From Prevotellaceae bacterium UBA7028 (lineage in GTDB: Bacteria; Bacteroidota; Bacteroidia; Bacteroidales; Bacteroidaceae): a stretch of 13,235 nucleotides of DNA. The notes under the pieces were generated by a model. That model was not told where the DNA came from. It ran no database searches and saw only the letters and a program-made list of their open reading frames with translations. Positions 1 through 6,901 of the stretch are shown piece by piece (the first letter of the stretch is position 1; every line of letters starts with the position of its first letter). The position numbers and the translations under genes are program-made. The stretch covers positions 1-13,235 of the forward strand of contig DLBF01000184.1 of NCBI GenBank assembly GCA_002494215.1. The letters are read 5' to 3'.

Positions 1-1656
1 ACCCACATACATGGGGTTATAGCCACGACTCTTGGGTGAGAGGGAACGGAGCCCCTTGGGGGTACTCAGTTCCTTGGTACAATAGTCGAGTACGGACTTC
101 TGCTGTTTCTTGTCCAGCGGAGAGTAATCCAGCGCTACGGCAAAGACCATGTTCGGTCTGACATCATAGTTTCTGTAACCATCCACACAATAGTCGCACA
201 AATAGCCGTATTCATTATAGAACATAGGTGCAAAACTATTGGCACACAGGTTGGCAGCAGCCGTCAGCTCTGCAGTAAAATGCTCGTCCTTCACAAACTT
301 GCACAATTCTGCGCTGAAGCATAAGGCATTATACCAAAGGGCATTGAATTCTACGATATAACCTGTACGCGGCACAATAGGCTTACCATTGGCCGAACTG
401 TTCATCCATGTGATAGCCTTGTCACGCCCCTCGCTATATATCAGACCATTCTCTTTAACCTGCAGGTTCGGGTGGTTGCCGCCACGTAGCCATTCCATGA
501 TATCCCAGAGAAGGTGGCCATATTTCTCCTCGCACTTCTCCATCGATACGAACTTGCTGTACTGCTGGATACACCAGATAGCCCAAAGGAGCACATCGGG
601 ATGTTCAATCTCTGTCACGCCAACGGTCAGGGGCTGACCTGCCATAAACTCACGGATGGCCTTCTCGGCTGTCACCATCACATCCTCGAACTTCTTTACC
701 TCATTATTGGTAAGCGTGAGACCTGGCAATGAGATGAACATATCCCTGGCACGACATTTGAACCAAGGATAGCCTGCCAGCACATAATCCTCGTGCTCGC
801 GATGTACGAAGAATTGGTGAGCACTATTAACAAGGGTGTTATAGAAATTGTCACGCGGAGTACGTACATTCAACTCATAATCAGCCAATTCTGACAGCTT
901 GTCGGTATCTACCTCTTCTAATCCGGCAGCAAAAACTACGCTTTCCCCCTTCTTAATGGTAAACTCGAAATAGCCGGGAACGTACAAATCCTCGTCGCTG
1001 GCATAACCGCGTTCCTGCTCCTTGGGATATTCTAATCCTCGGTACCAATCGGGGCGGAAAACGAATTTATTCTCCTTGTTGATCTGCATGTACAAACAAG
1101 GGTAGCCAGGATACATACATGTCTTAATGCCATTCTGCACTTCCTTGTAATCCTTATTCACCTTGTCGTTCTCGTGGGTAAACTCACGCACACTGCGGAA
1201 GGCCAGGAAAGGTTGCAGGCGCAGGGTTGTCTGACTGTGAGCATCCAGCAGGGTGTACCTTATAATAATACGGTTCTCGAAATGCTGGAACATCTGTTCA
1301 CGTTTCAGAATTACACCGCCAACCCTATAAACAGTAGTTGGAACTTGCAGGGAATCATACTCACGTATATACTTATGTCCACGAGGACTGAAATTGTCTC
1401 CCCTGTATTTATGCAGGCCCAGGTTGAATTCAGCACCATGTTGAATAACGGTAGCATCCAGAGAAGACAACAGGACATGGTTCTCATCATCCAATTCGGG
1501 AACGGGTACCACCAGCAGACCATGATACTTGCGCGTATTACAGTCCACAATGGTTGAACAAGAGTAGGCACCCGAACGGTTTGACCTAAGAACCTCCTTG
1601 GGCAGGGAGTCTGCCAAGTTTGTCATCAAAGTCTTATCGAATCGTAAATAACTCAT
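1..1656 (-). CDS. Glycogen debranching enzyme (amylo-alpha-1,6-glucosidase), 3' end outside window
   Basis: Translation of the reverse strand from ATG at 1656 stays open for 552 codons to the window edge, so the C-terminus is missing; relatives I recall are roughly 640-650 residues. The N-terminal part (RSGAYSCSTIVDCNTRKYHG, residues about 28-47) matches the N-terminal domain of archaeal/bacterial-type debranching enzymes. The C-terminal GDE_C glucosidase domain shows RDMFISLPG (304-312), VEFNALW (435-441) and, near the edge, DVRPNMVFAVALDYSPL with LSTPKGLRSLSP. The family hydrolyses alpha-1,6 branch points of glycogen or related glucans. There is no signal peptide, so it should be cytoplasmic and act on stored polysaccharide. 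The start follows an AT-rich leader without a Shine-Dalgarno, as usual in Bacteroidetes. It is divergent from the Crp/Fnr-type gene. In Bacteroides-like genomes other glycogen or starch genes often follow; those would lie left of the window (inference). Confidence 0.93.
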   Translation of the reverse strand, partial: MSYLRFDKTLMTNLADSLPKEVLRSNRSGAYSCSTIVDCNTRKYHGLLVVPVPELDDENHVLLSSLDATVIQHGAEFNLGLHKYRGDNFSPRGHKYIREYDSLQVPTTVYRVGGVILKREQMFQHFENRIIIRYTLLDAHSQTTLRLQPFLAFRSVREFTHENDKVNKDYKEVQNGIKTCMYPGYPCLYMQINKENKFVFRPDWYRGLEYPKEQERGYASDEDLYVPGYFEFTIKKGESVVFAAGLEEVDTDKLSELADYELNVRTPRDNFYNTLVNSAHQFFVHREHEDYVLAGYPWFKCRARDMFISLPGLTLTNNEVKKFEDVMVTAEKAIREFMAGQPLTVGVTEIEHPDVLLWAIWCIQQYSKFVSMEKCEEKYGHLLWDIMEWLRGGNHPNLQVKENGLIYSEGRDKAITWMNSSANGKPIVPRTGYIVEFNALWYNALCFSAELCKFVKDEHFTAELTAAANLCANSFAPMFYNEYGYLCDYCVDGYRNYDVRPNMVFAVALDYSPLDKKQQKSVLDYCTKELSTPKGLRSLSPKSRGYNPMYVG

Positions 1657-1696
1657 AAACTGTTGTTATAGTAAAAGCCTGGTTAATGTTAAATAT

Positions 1697-1721
1697 GTTA
1701 GTTTTTGTTAGTTTTTGTTAC
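1697..1721. repeat. 10-bp direct repeats in the debranching-enzyme leader
   Basis: Two perfect copies of GTTAGTTTTT (1697-1706, 1707-1716) and a partial third (GTTAC). They lie between the predicted leftward promoter and the ATG at 1656, so the mRNA leader would carry repeated ACAAAAACTA. The role is unknown; it could be a regulator or RNA-binding site, or simple slippage. Confidence 0.6.
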
Positions 1722-1741
1722 AATTGATTTATCTATGCCCT

Positions 1742-1773
1742 CAAAATTACATATTTTTTTCTACACGGACAAC
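1742..1773 (-). promoter_or_regulatory. Bacteroidetes-type promoter for the debranching enzyme gene
   Basis: On the minus strand, TAATTTTG (1749-1742) fits the TAnnTTTG -7 box exactly. GTTG (1773-1770) is a one-mismatch -33 box, with 20 bp between them. It would give a leader of roughly 80 nt before the ATG at 1656. The call rests on consensus and spacing only. Confidence 0.55.
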
Positions 1774-1822
1774 GAAGAGATGCATTTTTTTGCACCGAAG
1801 AGCCATTTTACCAGCAATTCAT

Positions 1823-1834
1823 ATCAAATTTGAT
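1823..1834. promoter_or_regulatory. 12-bp perfect palindrome upstream of the Crp/Fnr gene, candidate operator
   Basis: ATCAAATTTGAT is a perfect palindrome ending 7 bp before the -33 box of the Crp/Fnr-type gene, around -50. It contains ATCAA and TTGAT, the half-sites of FNR-family boxes, but in the reverse arrangement and with a 2-bp gap rather than the usual TTGAT-N4-ATCAA. The position suits autoregulation or activation by a dimer. This is inference; an AT-rich palindrome can arise by chance. Confidence 0.4.
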
Positions 1835-1841
1835 AAAGATT

Positions 1842-1873
1842 TTTGGAAAAGCGTGTTTTTTTGGATACCTTTG
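1842..1873 (+). promoter_or_regulatory. Bacteroidetes-type promoter of the Crp/Fnr-type gene
   Basis: TTTG (1842-1845), 20 bp, TACCTTTG (1866-1873): an exact match to the Bacteroidetes housekeeping promoter in both boxes and spacing. Transcription should start near 1880, giving a leader of about 25 nt to the ATG at 1906. Confidence 0.8.
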
Positions 1874-1905
1874 CACGCGATAATGCAGAATTTTGGTATT
1901 AGTTA

Positions 1906-2595
1906 ATGTTTGACAACGAAGAGGTTCTAAACAGTCTGTCCGAGTTAGCAGTAACCTTGACTGTAGAAGAGAAAAGGCAAGTGATATCACAAATGGTCGT
2001 CCGCACGTTTCAGAAGAACATGACCATCTATAGCGAAGGGGACGAGCCACGTAATCTGCTGTGCCTTTTGAATGGCAAGGTGAAAATATACAAGGAAGGC
2101 GTTGGTGGCAGAAATCAGATTGTACGAGTAGTACGGCCTGTTGAATACTTTGGATACCGTGCAGCTTTCTCCGAAGAAAAATATGTAACGGGGGCATCTG
2201 CATTCGAGGCATCCACCATTGCCATTATACCTATGCGTCTAATCTTCTCCATTGCCGAAAGAAATGCTCATCTTTGCAACTTCTTTATCCGCAAGCTGGC
2301 CAAAGCCTTAGGTAAGAGCGACGAGCGCACGGTTAATCTTACCCAGAAGCATATCCGTGGTCGTTTGGCAGAAAGCATTCTCTTCTTGAAAGAAAACTAT
2401 GGTGTAGAGGAAGACGGCTGCACACTTAGCATCTACCTTAGCCGCGAGGATATGGCAAACCTGAGCAATATGACAACCAGCAATGCCATCCGTACCCTCA
2501 GTCTTTTCGCTCAAGAGAAGATGATTGCCATCGACGGACGTAAAATTAAGATTATTAACGAGGAGGCACTCAGAAAGACCTCCGAGATAGGTTAA
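1906..2595 (+). CDS. Crp/Fnr-family transcriptional regulator
   Basis: A 229-residue protein of usual family length. Residues about 32-125 form the cyclic-nucleotide-binding-like beta-roll (IYSEGDEPRNLLCLLNGKVK at 41-60). The long dimerisation helix covers about 115-140. A winged helix-turn-helix covers about 145-220, with LSREDMANLSNMTTSNAIRT (178-197) as the recognition unit. The phosphate-binding-cassette region reads EYFGYRAAFSEEKYVTGAS and lacks the Arg-Ser pair with which E. coli CRP holds cAMP. There is also no N-terminal cysteine cluster like that of FNR, so the ligand is unknown. Bacteroidetes relatives often respond to nitrosative, oxidative or carbon signals (general knowledge). 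The start is the first ATG after a strong promoter. The stop overlaps the miaA stop on the other strand. Regulation of the divergent debranching gene is possible but only inferred from position. Confidence 0.9.
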   Translation: MFDNEEVLNSLSELAVTLTVEEKRQVISQMVVRTFQKNMTIYSEGDEPRNLLCLLNGKVKIYKEGVGGRNQIVRVVRPVEYFGYRAAFSEEKYVTGASAFEASTIAIIPMRLIFSIAERNAHLCNFFIRKLAKALGKSDERTVNLTQKHIRGRLAESILFLKENYGVEEDGCTLSIYLSREDMANLSNMTTSNAIRTLSLFAQEKMIAIDGRKIKIINEEALRKTSEIG

Positions 2596-3512
2596 TCTTT
2601 CTCCATCAGTTCCCTTATCTTCTCCACTTTTTCCTCCATGGGAAGCATAGCATCTACCCAATGGATTTCTATTCCCCGGCGTTCCATACCCCTGAACCAG
2701 GTCATCTGCCGCTTTGCAAACTGATGAATGGCGATTTCCAGTTGACGTACCATCTCGTCATAAGATAACTCCCCTATACAATATAGAGTCAGGTATTTGT
2801 ATTCCAAGCCATAGTAGATAAGATCCTCGGGAGAGACCTTCTCTAACAACTTACGCACCTCCCCTACCATATTCTCTTCTTCCAGACGTTTGTGCAGGCG
2901 CTCTGTTATCTTTCTTCTGCGCAGTTCTCTGTCTATATCAACTCCTATTGTCAGACTTTTCACTTGAGGAAACTCGCGCTCCTCTATATTATTCTGCCTG
3001 TAGTATTCCTGAATCTCTATGGCACGGATGGCACGCTTGGGTGTATCCACATCGGTGGTATTGTGCAAGGTCTTATACCCCTTCAGTATTTCGGTAAGAC
3101 GTTCCAAACTATAGCCCGACAATTCCTTGCGCAAGGTCACATTTTCCGGAACAGGAACCATCTTATAGCTTTTCAACACTGACTCGATATACAAACCGGT
3201 TCCACCACAGAGAATGGGAAGGTTCCCCATACCTATTATATTATAATATGTATGCCAGAAATCCTGCTGATATTGAAAGAGGTTATACTTCTCTCCCGCA
3301 TCGGCAATATCAATCAGATGATAAGGAATCTGCCGACCATCAACCTGATAATCTGCCAAATCCTTTCCCGTACCTATATCCATTCCCTTATAAACCTGTC
3401 TGCTGTCAGCGCTTATAATCTCGGCATTACCCAATTTAACTGCCAAATGTGCAGCCAAGGTGGTCTTCCCTGATGCCGTAGGACCCAATATGGTTACAAT
3501 GTCTGATGTCAT
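2592..3512 (-). CDS. miaA: tRNA dimethylallyltransferase (tRNA isopentenyltransferase)
   Basis: A 306-residue protein. MiaA transfers a dimethylallyl group from DMAPP to N6 of A37 in tRNAs that read codons starting with U. The P-loop GPTASGKT is at residues 10-17. ISADSRQVYKGMDIGTGKD (33-51) is the substrate-binding DSRQ region, and LPILCGGTGLYI is the conserved GGTGLY motif. The C-terminal part contains DLIYYGLEYKYL and QFAKRQMTWFR, which are typical of the tRNA-binding part. The frame is open 16 codons further upstream (to 3560), but I chose ATG at 3512: the homologous region starts there and the predicted promoter (3530-3561) lies inside the longer reading. The gene is convergent with the Crp/Fnr-type gene; its TAA is at 2594-2592, overlapping that stop by 4 bp. 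Confidence 0.95.
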   Translation of the reverse strand: MTSDIVTILGPTASGKTTLAAHLAVKLGNAEIISADSRQVYKGMDIGTGKDLADYQVDGRQIPYHLIDIADAGEKYNLFQYQQDFWHTYYNIIGMGNLPILCGGTGLYIESVLKSYKMVPVPENVTLRKELSGYSLERLTEILKGYKTLHNTTDVDTPKRAIRAIEIQEYYRQNNIEEREFPQVKSLTIGVDIDRELRRRKITERLHKRLEEENMVGEVRKLLEKVSPEDLIYYGLEYKYLTLYCIGELSYDEMVRQLEIAIHQFAKRQMTWFRGMERRGIEIHWVDAMLPMEEKVEKIRELMEKD

Positions 3513-3529
3513 ACTTCGATTTTTGAATG

Positions 3530-3561
3530 CAAATATACAATTAAGTAAGAGATTTAGCAAA
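3530..3561 (-). promoter_or_regulatory. Promoter of miaA, decides its start
   Basis: On the minus strand: TTTG (3561-3558), 20 bp, TATATTTG (3537-3530), exact in both boxes. Transcription would begin around 3523, so only about 10 nt precede the ATG at 3512. The alternative start at 3560 would lie upstream of the transcript. Confidence 0.75.
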
Positions 3562-3595
3562 TATATTTGAGGAAAGGTTGGTGGTTAGAGGGGGT

Positions 3596-3688
3596 ATGAG
3601 AGATTATAGATGAGAGATGAGAGATGAGAGAGGGTTTCAAGTTTCAGGTTGATAACCGAAATTAGGGATTAGGGATTAAAGATTAAAT
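3596..3688. repeat. Three blocks of heptanucleotide tandem repeats
   Basis: Block 1: five 7-bp units ATGAGAG (3596-3630; the second unit is ATTATAG). Block 2: GTTTCAA, GTTTCAG (3634-3647). Block 3: ATTAGGG, ATTAGGG, ATTAAAG, ATTAAAT (3661-3688). The motifs differ but all have period 7. They recall the short tandemly repeated heptamers known from cyanobacterial spacers. No function can be read from them. Confidence 0.85.
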
Positions 3689-3832
3689 AAAAATGTGGAG
3701 CTGGGGGCTAAACACAAAACTTTAAACTATAAAAAAGAAGCGAAAACAACCAAATTTTTGATACAAGAATAATTATAGTATTAAATATTGTTAAAAATAA
3801 CGGGGAATTATATCACTTTATAAAATAAAAAC

Positions 3833-3840
3833 TAATTTTG
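3833..3840 (+). promoter_or_regulatory. Putative -7 box of the C10 peptidase gene
   Basis: TAATTTTG fits TAnnTTTG exactly, 59 bp before the ATG at 3900. I find no TTTG at 19-21 bp upstream (the region is AT-rich), so the promoter may be weak or need an activator. Confidence 0.4.
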
Positions 3841-3846
3841 CCACAG

Positions 3847-3864
3847 CGCTGAGAAAAACCAGCG
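3847..3864 (+). other. Small hairpin at the 5' end of the C10 peptidase leader
   Basis: CGCTG (3847-3851) pairs with CAGCG (3860-3864) around an 8-nt A-rich loop. An 8-bp palindrome CAGCGCTG (3844-3851) overlaps it. It would sit at or just after the predicted transcription start and might protect the mRNA 5' end (inference). Confidence 0.35.
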
Positions 3865-3899
3865 TCTTAACTAATAACCTATTTTTAATTTTTAACCTT

Positions 3900-6689
3900 A
3901 TGCTTAAACATTTTACCATTTTGCTGGCTTTAGTGCTGGCATCAACGAGTGTTTATGCTGCGCCTATCACCCGAGGACAGGCACAGAAGAAGGCGGCAGC
4001 CTTTGCAGTTCAAAAAGGCTTCTCGCTCAGTTCCAAAAACAATTCAGTCCACAGAGCTCCCAAAGCGAAAGGACAGGATGATTCTCCCTACTATGTGTTC
4101 GACATGGCCGAAGATGGCGGTTTCGTCATTGTATCTGGCGACGACCGAACACGCAGCATTATCGGTTACACAGAGAACGGCAACTACGACGAAAAAAATC
4201 TGCCTGAAAACATGAAGTCGTGGCTGCAAATGGTTTCCGACCGCATCAGCACACTTAGCGACACACCTGCTTCTGCACCCACTTCACCTGGAGACCCCAC
4301 ACCCACTCAAGGTGTTCCTACGGCATCGGTGACAATTGGCCCACTCTTGGCAAGCACATGGAACCAGGGAACTCCCTATTGGGACAACTGTCCGTTCCGT
4401 AATGGCAGCCGATGCTACACAGGCTGTACTGCTACAGCATTTGCACAGGTAATGTACTTCTACCGTTGGCCCGAAGGAGCCACAACAAGCATTCCGGGAT
4501 ATTCAGACGACGGACTAAACTACAATACGTTACCCAGTACGACGTTTGACTGGAATGCGATGAAGAACAGCTACAGCAACAGCGACAGCGGAACAAACAG
4601 CGGTAACGCCGTAGCCAAGCTGATGCACTACATGGGCAAAGGTGCTTTGATGCATTACACAGAAGGCGGATCAGGCGCCGCTTTCGTTAATGCTATCAAC
4701 GCCCTGAAGAATTACTTCGGCTATCCCAATGACATATACGAAATCTACAAGGACAACTACAGCAGCTCTGGTTGGGTAAACGCCGTTTATTCTGAGTTGT
4801 ACTATGGCCGTCCTGTACTAATAGAGGGTTATTCCGACGTCAACTGGGGTGGCGGACATGCCTTCGTATGCGATGGCTATCGCGATGACGGATGCTTCCA
4901 CATCAACTGGGGTTGGGGTGGATGGTGCGACGGCTACTTCAGCCTCGACGTTCTTAACCCTGACGACCACAGCGGAATGGGTGCCACACCAGGCAGTAAT
5001 GGCTACTACTGGCACGAGGGTGCTGTAATGAACGTCCGACGTCCCGACGGCAGTCAGCAGAGCAACAACAACCCGATAGCCACATTCTATCAGGACGCAA
5101 ACTACGGCGGCTATGGCTACAGTCTGCCTGAGGGAATCTACACCCTGTCTCAACTCAGAGCCTACGGCATACAGAATGACGATATCTCATCACTGAAAGT
5201 ATTACCGGGATTCAAGGTGACTGCATTCTATGACGACAATTTCGGTGGTACATCAACGGTCTTCACAGGCGATGTCTCATACGTTGGCAACAACTGGAAC
5301 GACCAGATAAGTTCACTACGCATCGCACCAGACGGTGCTACCGGACTGTCTGGCGTCTATAAGATTCAGAATCGCAACAGCGGAAAATACCTTGACCTTA
5401 ACGGTAACAGCACAGCAGACAACACTGCTATTGTTCAGTGGGACGATGAAGGTGCTGAAGTATATCAGCAGTGGGTAATCAACGAGGTACAGGCTGGTAT
5501 CTACACCATCCAAGCATCAGCAGCACTCGGCAAAGGTCTGGATGTAGCTAACGCATCTGCCGACAACAGCACACAAGTATTGCTCTACCCATACAACAAC
5601 GGGGGACACCAGCAATTTATCCTCGTTGACAAGGGCAATAACTACTATCAGTTCGTAGCTCGTCATTGTGGCAAGGCCGTAGAGATACCCGGGGCTTCCA
5701 CCAACTCTGGCGAATGGGTTAAAACTTGGGAAAACAATGGCTCAGCCTGTCAGCAATGGAAGCTCATCGCCAGCACGGGCGAAATAGGAACGCAACCAGC
5801 AGCCACATTCTACCAGGACATCAACTACGGCGGCTATGCCGTTCAACTACCCGAAGGCACCTACACTCAGGCTCAGCTTGAAGCTCATGGCATCCGTAAC
5901 AACGACATCACTTCTATTAAGGTACAAGCAGGATACAAGGTTACCATTTATGACGGCTCTACCTTCAATAATGACAGTAAATCATTTACCGCCGATGTCT
6001 CATATGTCGGTAACGACTGGAACGATCGCACCAGCTCTATTAAAATCGAGACAAACGTTCAGTATGTAACGGTGGATCTGACAAACAACGGTGGAAGCTA
6101 TGAGGTTTCTCACACTCCAGTGAATAACAATGAGTCTGGCGCCAAGTTGTTCGACAACACTTCCAGCACCAAGTATTGTACATTTATCAATGCATCCGAT
6201 GATGTCGTAATGACTTACCATTCAACCCAGAGTGCCCGCCTGACCAGCTATACCATCACCTCCGCCAACGACTTCGATGGGCGTGACCCCAAGAACTGGC
6301 GCCTGGAGGGTTCTAACAACGGAAGCAGCTGGACAACCATTGATACGCAAAGCAACCAGACATTCGGCTCACGCTTCCAGAAGAACACCTATAATGTTAA
6401 CACATCTCAGGAGTTCAGTCACTATCGCCTTGTTGTAACCGACCGCAAGACTGCATCCTCTACAGTATTCCAGATTGCAGAAATTGAACTGTTCGGCCTG
6501 GTAGCTCAGGCTCCCACAGCTTTTGCAAACGAGAACGTCACCGCTATCGAGGAAACACCTGCAGTTGAAACTGGCAAGTTTAACATCTATACGATAAACG
6601 GAACTCTGGTGAAGAAAAATGCAAGGAATACAGAAGGTTTGCCCAGCGGTATCTATATTATCAATCGTAAGAAAGTGATAATCAGATAA
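3900..6689 (+). CDS. Secreted multidomain C10-family (streptopain-like) cysteine peptidase with T9SS sorting domain
   Basis: 929 residues. Signal peptide 1-20 (cut after VYA). Prodomain about 21-118, followed by a Pro/Thr-rich linker (121-138), the likely activation zone. C10 catalytic domain about 143-380: Cys176 in TGCTATAFAQVM, His320 in GGGHAFVCDGY, Asn336-Trp337 in HINWGWGG. The 16-residue His-Asn spacing equals that of streptococcal SpeB. Accessory domains: beta/gamma-crystallin A (394-477, motifs NDDISS and NDQISS); ricin-type beta-trefoil lectin (484-622; Q-x-W/F at 523-525, 571-573, 618-620); crystallin B (635-718, NNDITS, NDRTSS); F5/8C/discoidin-like domain (about 722-867); type A T9SS sorting domain (893-929, FNIYTING to GLPSGIYII). 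The predicted path is Sec export, T9SS passage, removal of the sorting domain and surface anchoring or release. The lectin and discoidin domains suggest binding to host or plant glycans. Proteolysis is supported by an intact triad; the substrate is unknown. Confidence 0.92.
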   Translation: MLKHFTILLALVLASTSVYAAPITRGQAQKKAAAFAVQKGFSLSSKNNSVHRAPKAKGQDDSPYYVFDMAEDGGFVIVSGDDRTRSIIGYTENGNYDEKNLPENMKSWLQMVSDRISTLSDTPASAPTSPGDPTPTQGVPTASVTIGPLLASTWNQGTPYWDNCPFRNGSRCYTGCTATAFAQVMYFYRWPEGATTSIPGYSDDGLNYNTLPSTTFDWNAMKNSYSNSDSGTNSGNAVAKLMHYMGKGALMHYTEGGSGAAFVNAINALKNYFGYPNDIYEIYKDNYSSSGWVNAVYSELYYGRPVLIEGYSDVNWGGGHAFVCDGYRDDGCFHINWGWGGWCDGYFSLDVLNPDDHSGMGATPGSNGYYWHEGAVMNVRRPDGSQQSNNNPIATFYQDANYGGYGYSLPEGIYTLSQLRAYGIQNDDISSLKVLPGFKVTAFYDDNFGGTSTVFTGDVSYVGNNWNDQISSLRIAPDGATGLSGVYKIQNRNSGKYLDLNGNSTADNTAIVQWDDEGAEVYQQWVINEVQAGIYTIQASAALGKGLDVANASADNSTQVLLYPYNNGGHQQFILVDKGNNYYQFVARHCGKAVEIPGASTNSGEWVKTWENNGSACQQWKLIASTGEIGTQPAATFYQDINYGGYAVQLPEGTYTQAQLEAHGIRNNDITSIKVQAGYKVTIYDGSTFNNDSKSFTADVSYVGNDWNDRTSSIKIETNVQYVTVDLTNNGGSYEVSHTPVNNNESGAKLFDNTSSTKYCTFINASDDVVMTYHSTQSARLTSYTITSANDFDGRDPKNWRLEGSNNGSSWTTIDTQSNQTFGSRFQKNTYNVNTSQEFSHYRLVVTDRKTASSTVFQIAEIELFGLVAQAPTAFANENVTAIEETPAVETGKFNIYTINGTLVKKNARNTEGLPSGIYIINRKKVIIR

Positions 6690-6724
6690 GGTATAATCCA
6701 AGCCTACGGGCTATAATAAATGTC

Positions 6725-6753
6725 AGGGGCACCTCTTTTCGAGAGATGCCCCT
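6725..6753. terminator. Stem-loop between convergent peptidase genes
   Basis: AGGGGCACCTCT (6725-6736) pairs with AGAGATGCCCCT (6742-6753), one mismatch, loop TTTCG. It lies 36 bp after the stop of the rightward peptidase gene. The T-run is weak on either side, so termination may be bidirectional and of moderate strength. It can serve the leftward gene too, which ends at 6902. Confidence 0.7.
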
Positions 6754-6814
6754 AACTTTATGGATTATACTAAGCAATCATTGCACAGAGCCCTTGTAGA
6801 GGGGGGGGGTCGCT

Positions 6815-6880
6815 ATGAGAGGTCTATGAGAAGTCCATGAGAGGTCCATGAGAAGTCCTAGAGCAAACATAGAGCAAATC
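6815..6880. repeat. 11-bp tandem repeat array, six units, after a G9 run
   Basis: Four units alternate ATGAGAGGTCY and ATGAGAAGTCC (6815-6858), so the higher-order unit is 22 bp. Two further 11-bp units, TAGAGCAAACA and TAGAGCAAATC, follow (6859-6880). A run of nine G (6801-6809) precedes the array. It lies between the 3' ends of the two C10 peptidase genes. There are no spacers, so it is not a CRISPR. Confidence 0.85.
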
Positions 6881-6901
6881 ATGTCATAGACCAATGATAA
6901 G

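Larger units (their letters stand above)
3513..3899. other. Spacer between divergent miaA and the C10 peptidase gene
   Basis: This 387-bp stretch holds no convincing gene. From left to right it contains the miaA promoter on the minus strand (3530-3561), three adjacent blocks of heptanucleotide repeats (3596-3688), a very AT-rich part (about 3700-3840), and the putative peptidase promoter and leader hairpin (3833-3864). Confidence 0.8.

Noticed and set aside
389..732. Plus-strand open frames opposite the debranching enzyme gene
   Set aside because: They are antisense to a well-conserved coding sequence and show no recognisable protein features.
3513..3560. Longer miaA start adding 16 N-terminal residues
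   Set aside because: The extra residues do not look like MiaA, and a consensus promoter lies inside this stretch.
6801..6809. G9 tract as a phase-variation switch
   Set aside because: It lies outside any reading frame, between the ends of two convergent genes, so length change would not switch translation.
6815..6880. CRISPR-like array
   Set aside because: Units are 11 bp and contiguous, without spacers; no cas genes nearby.
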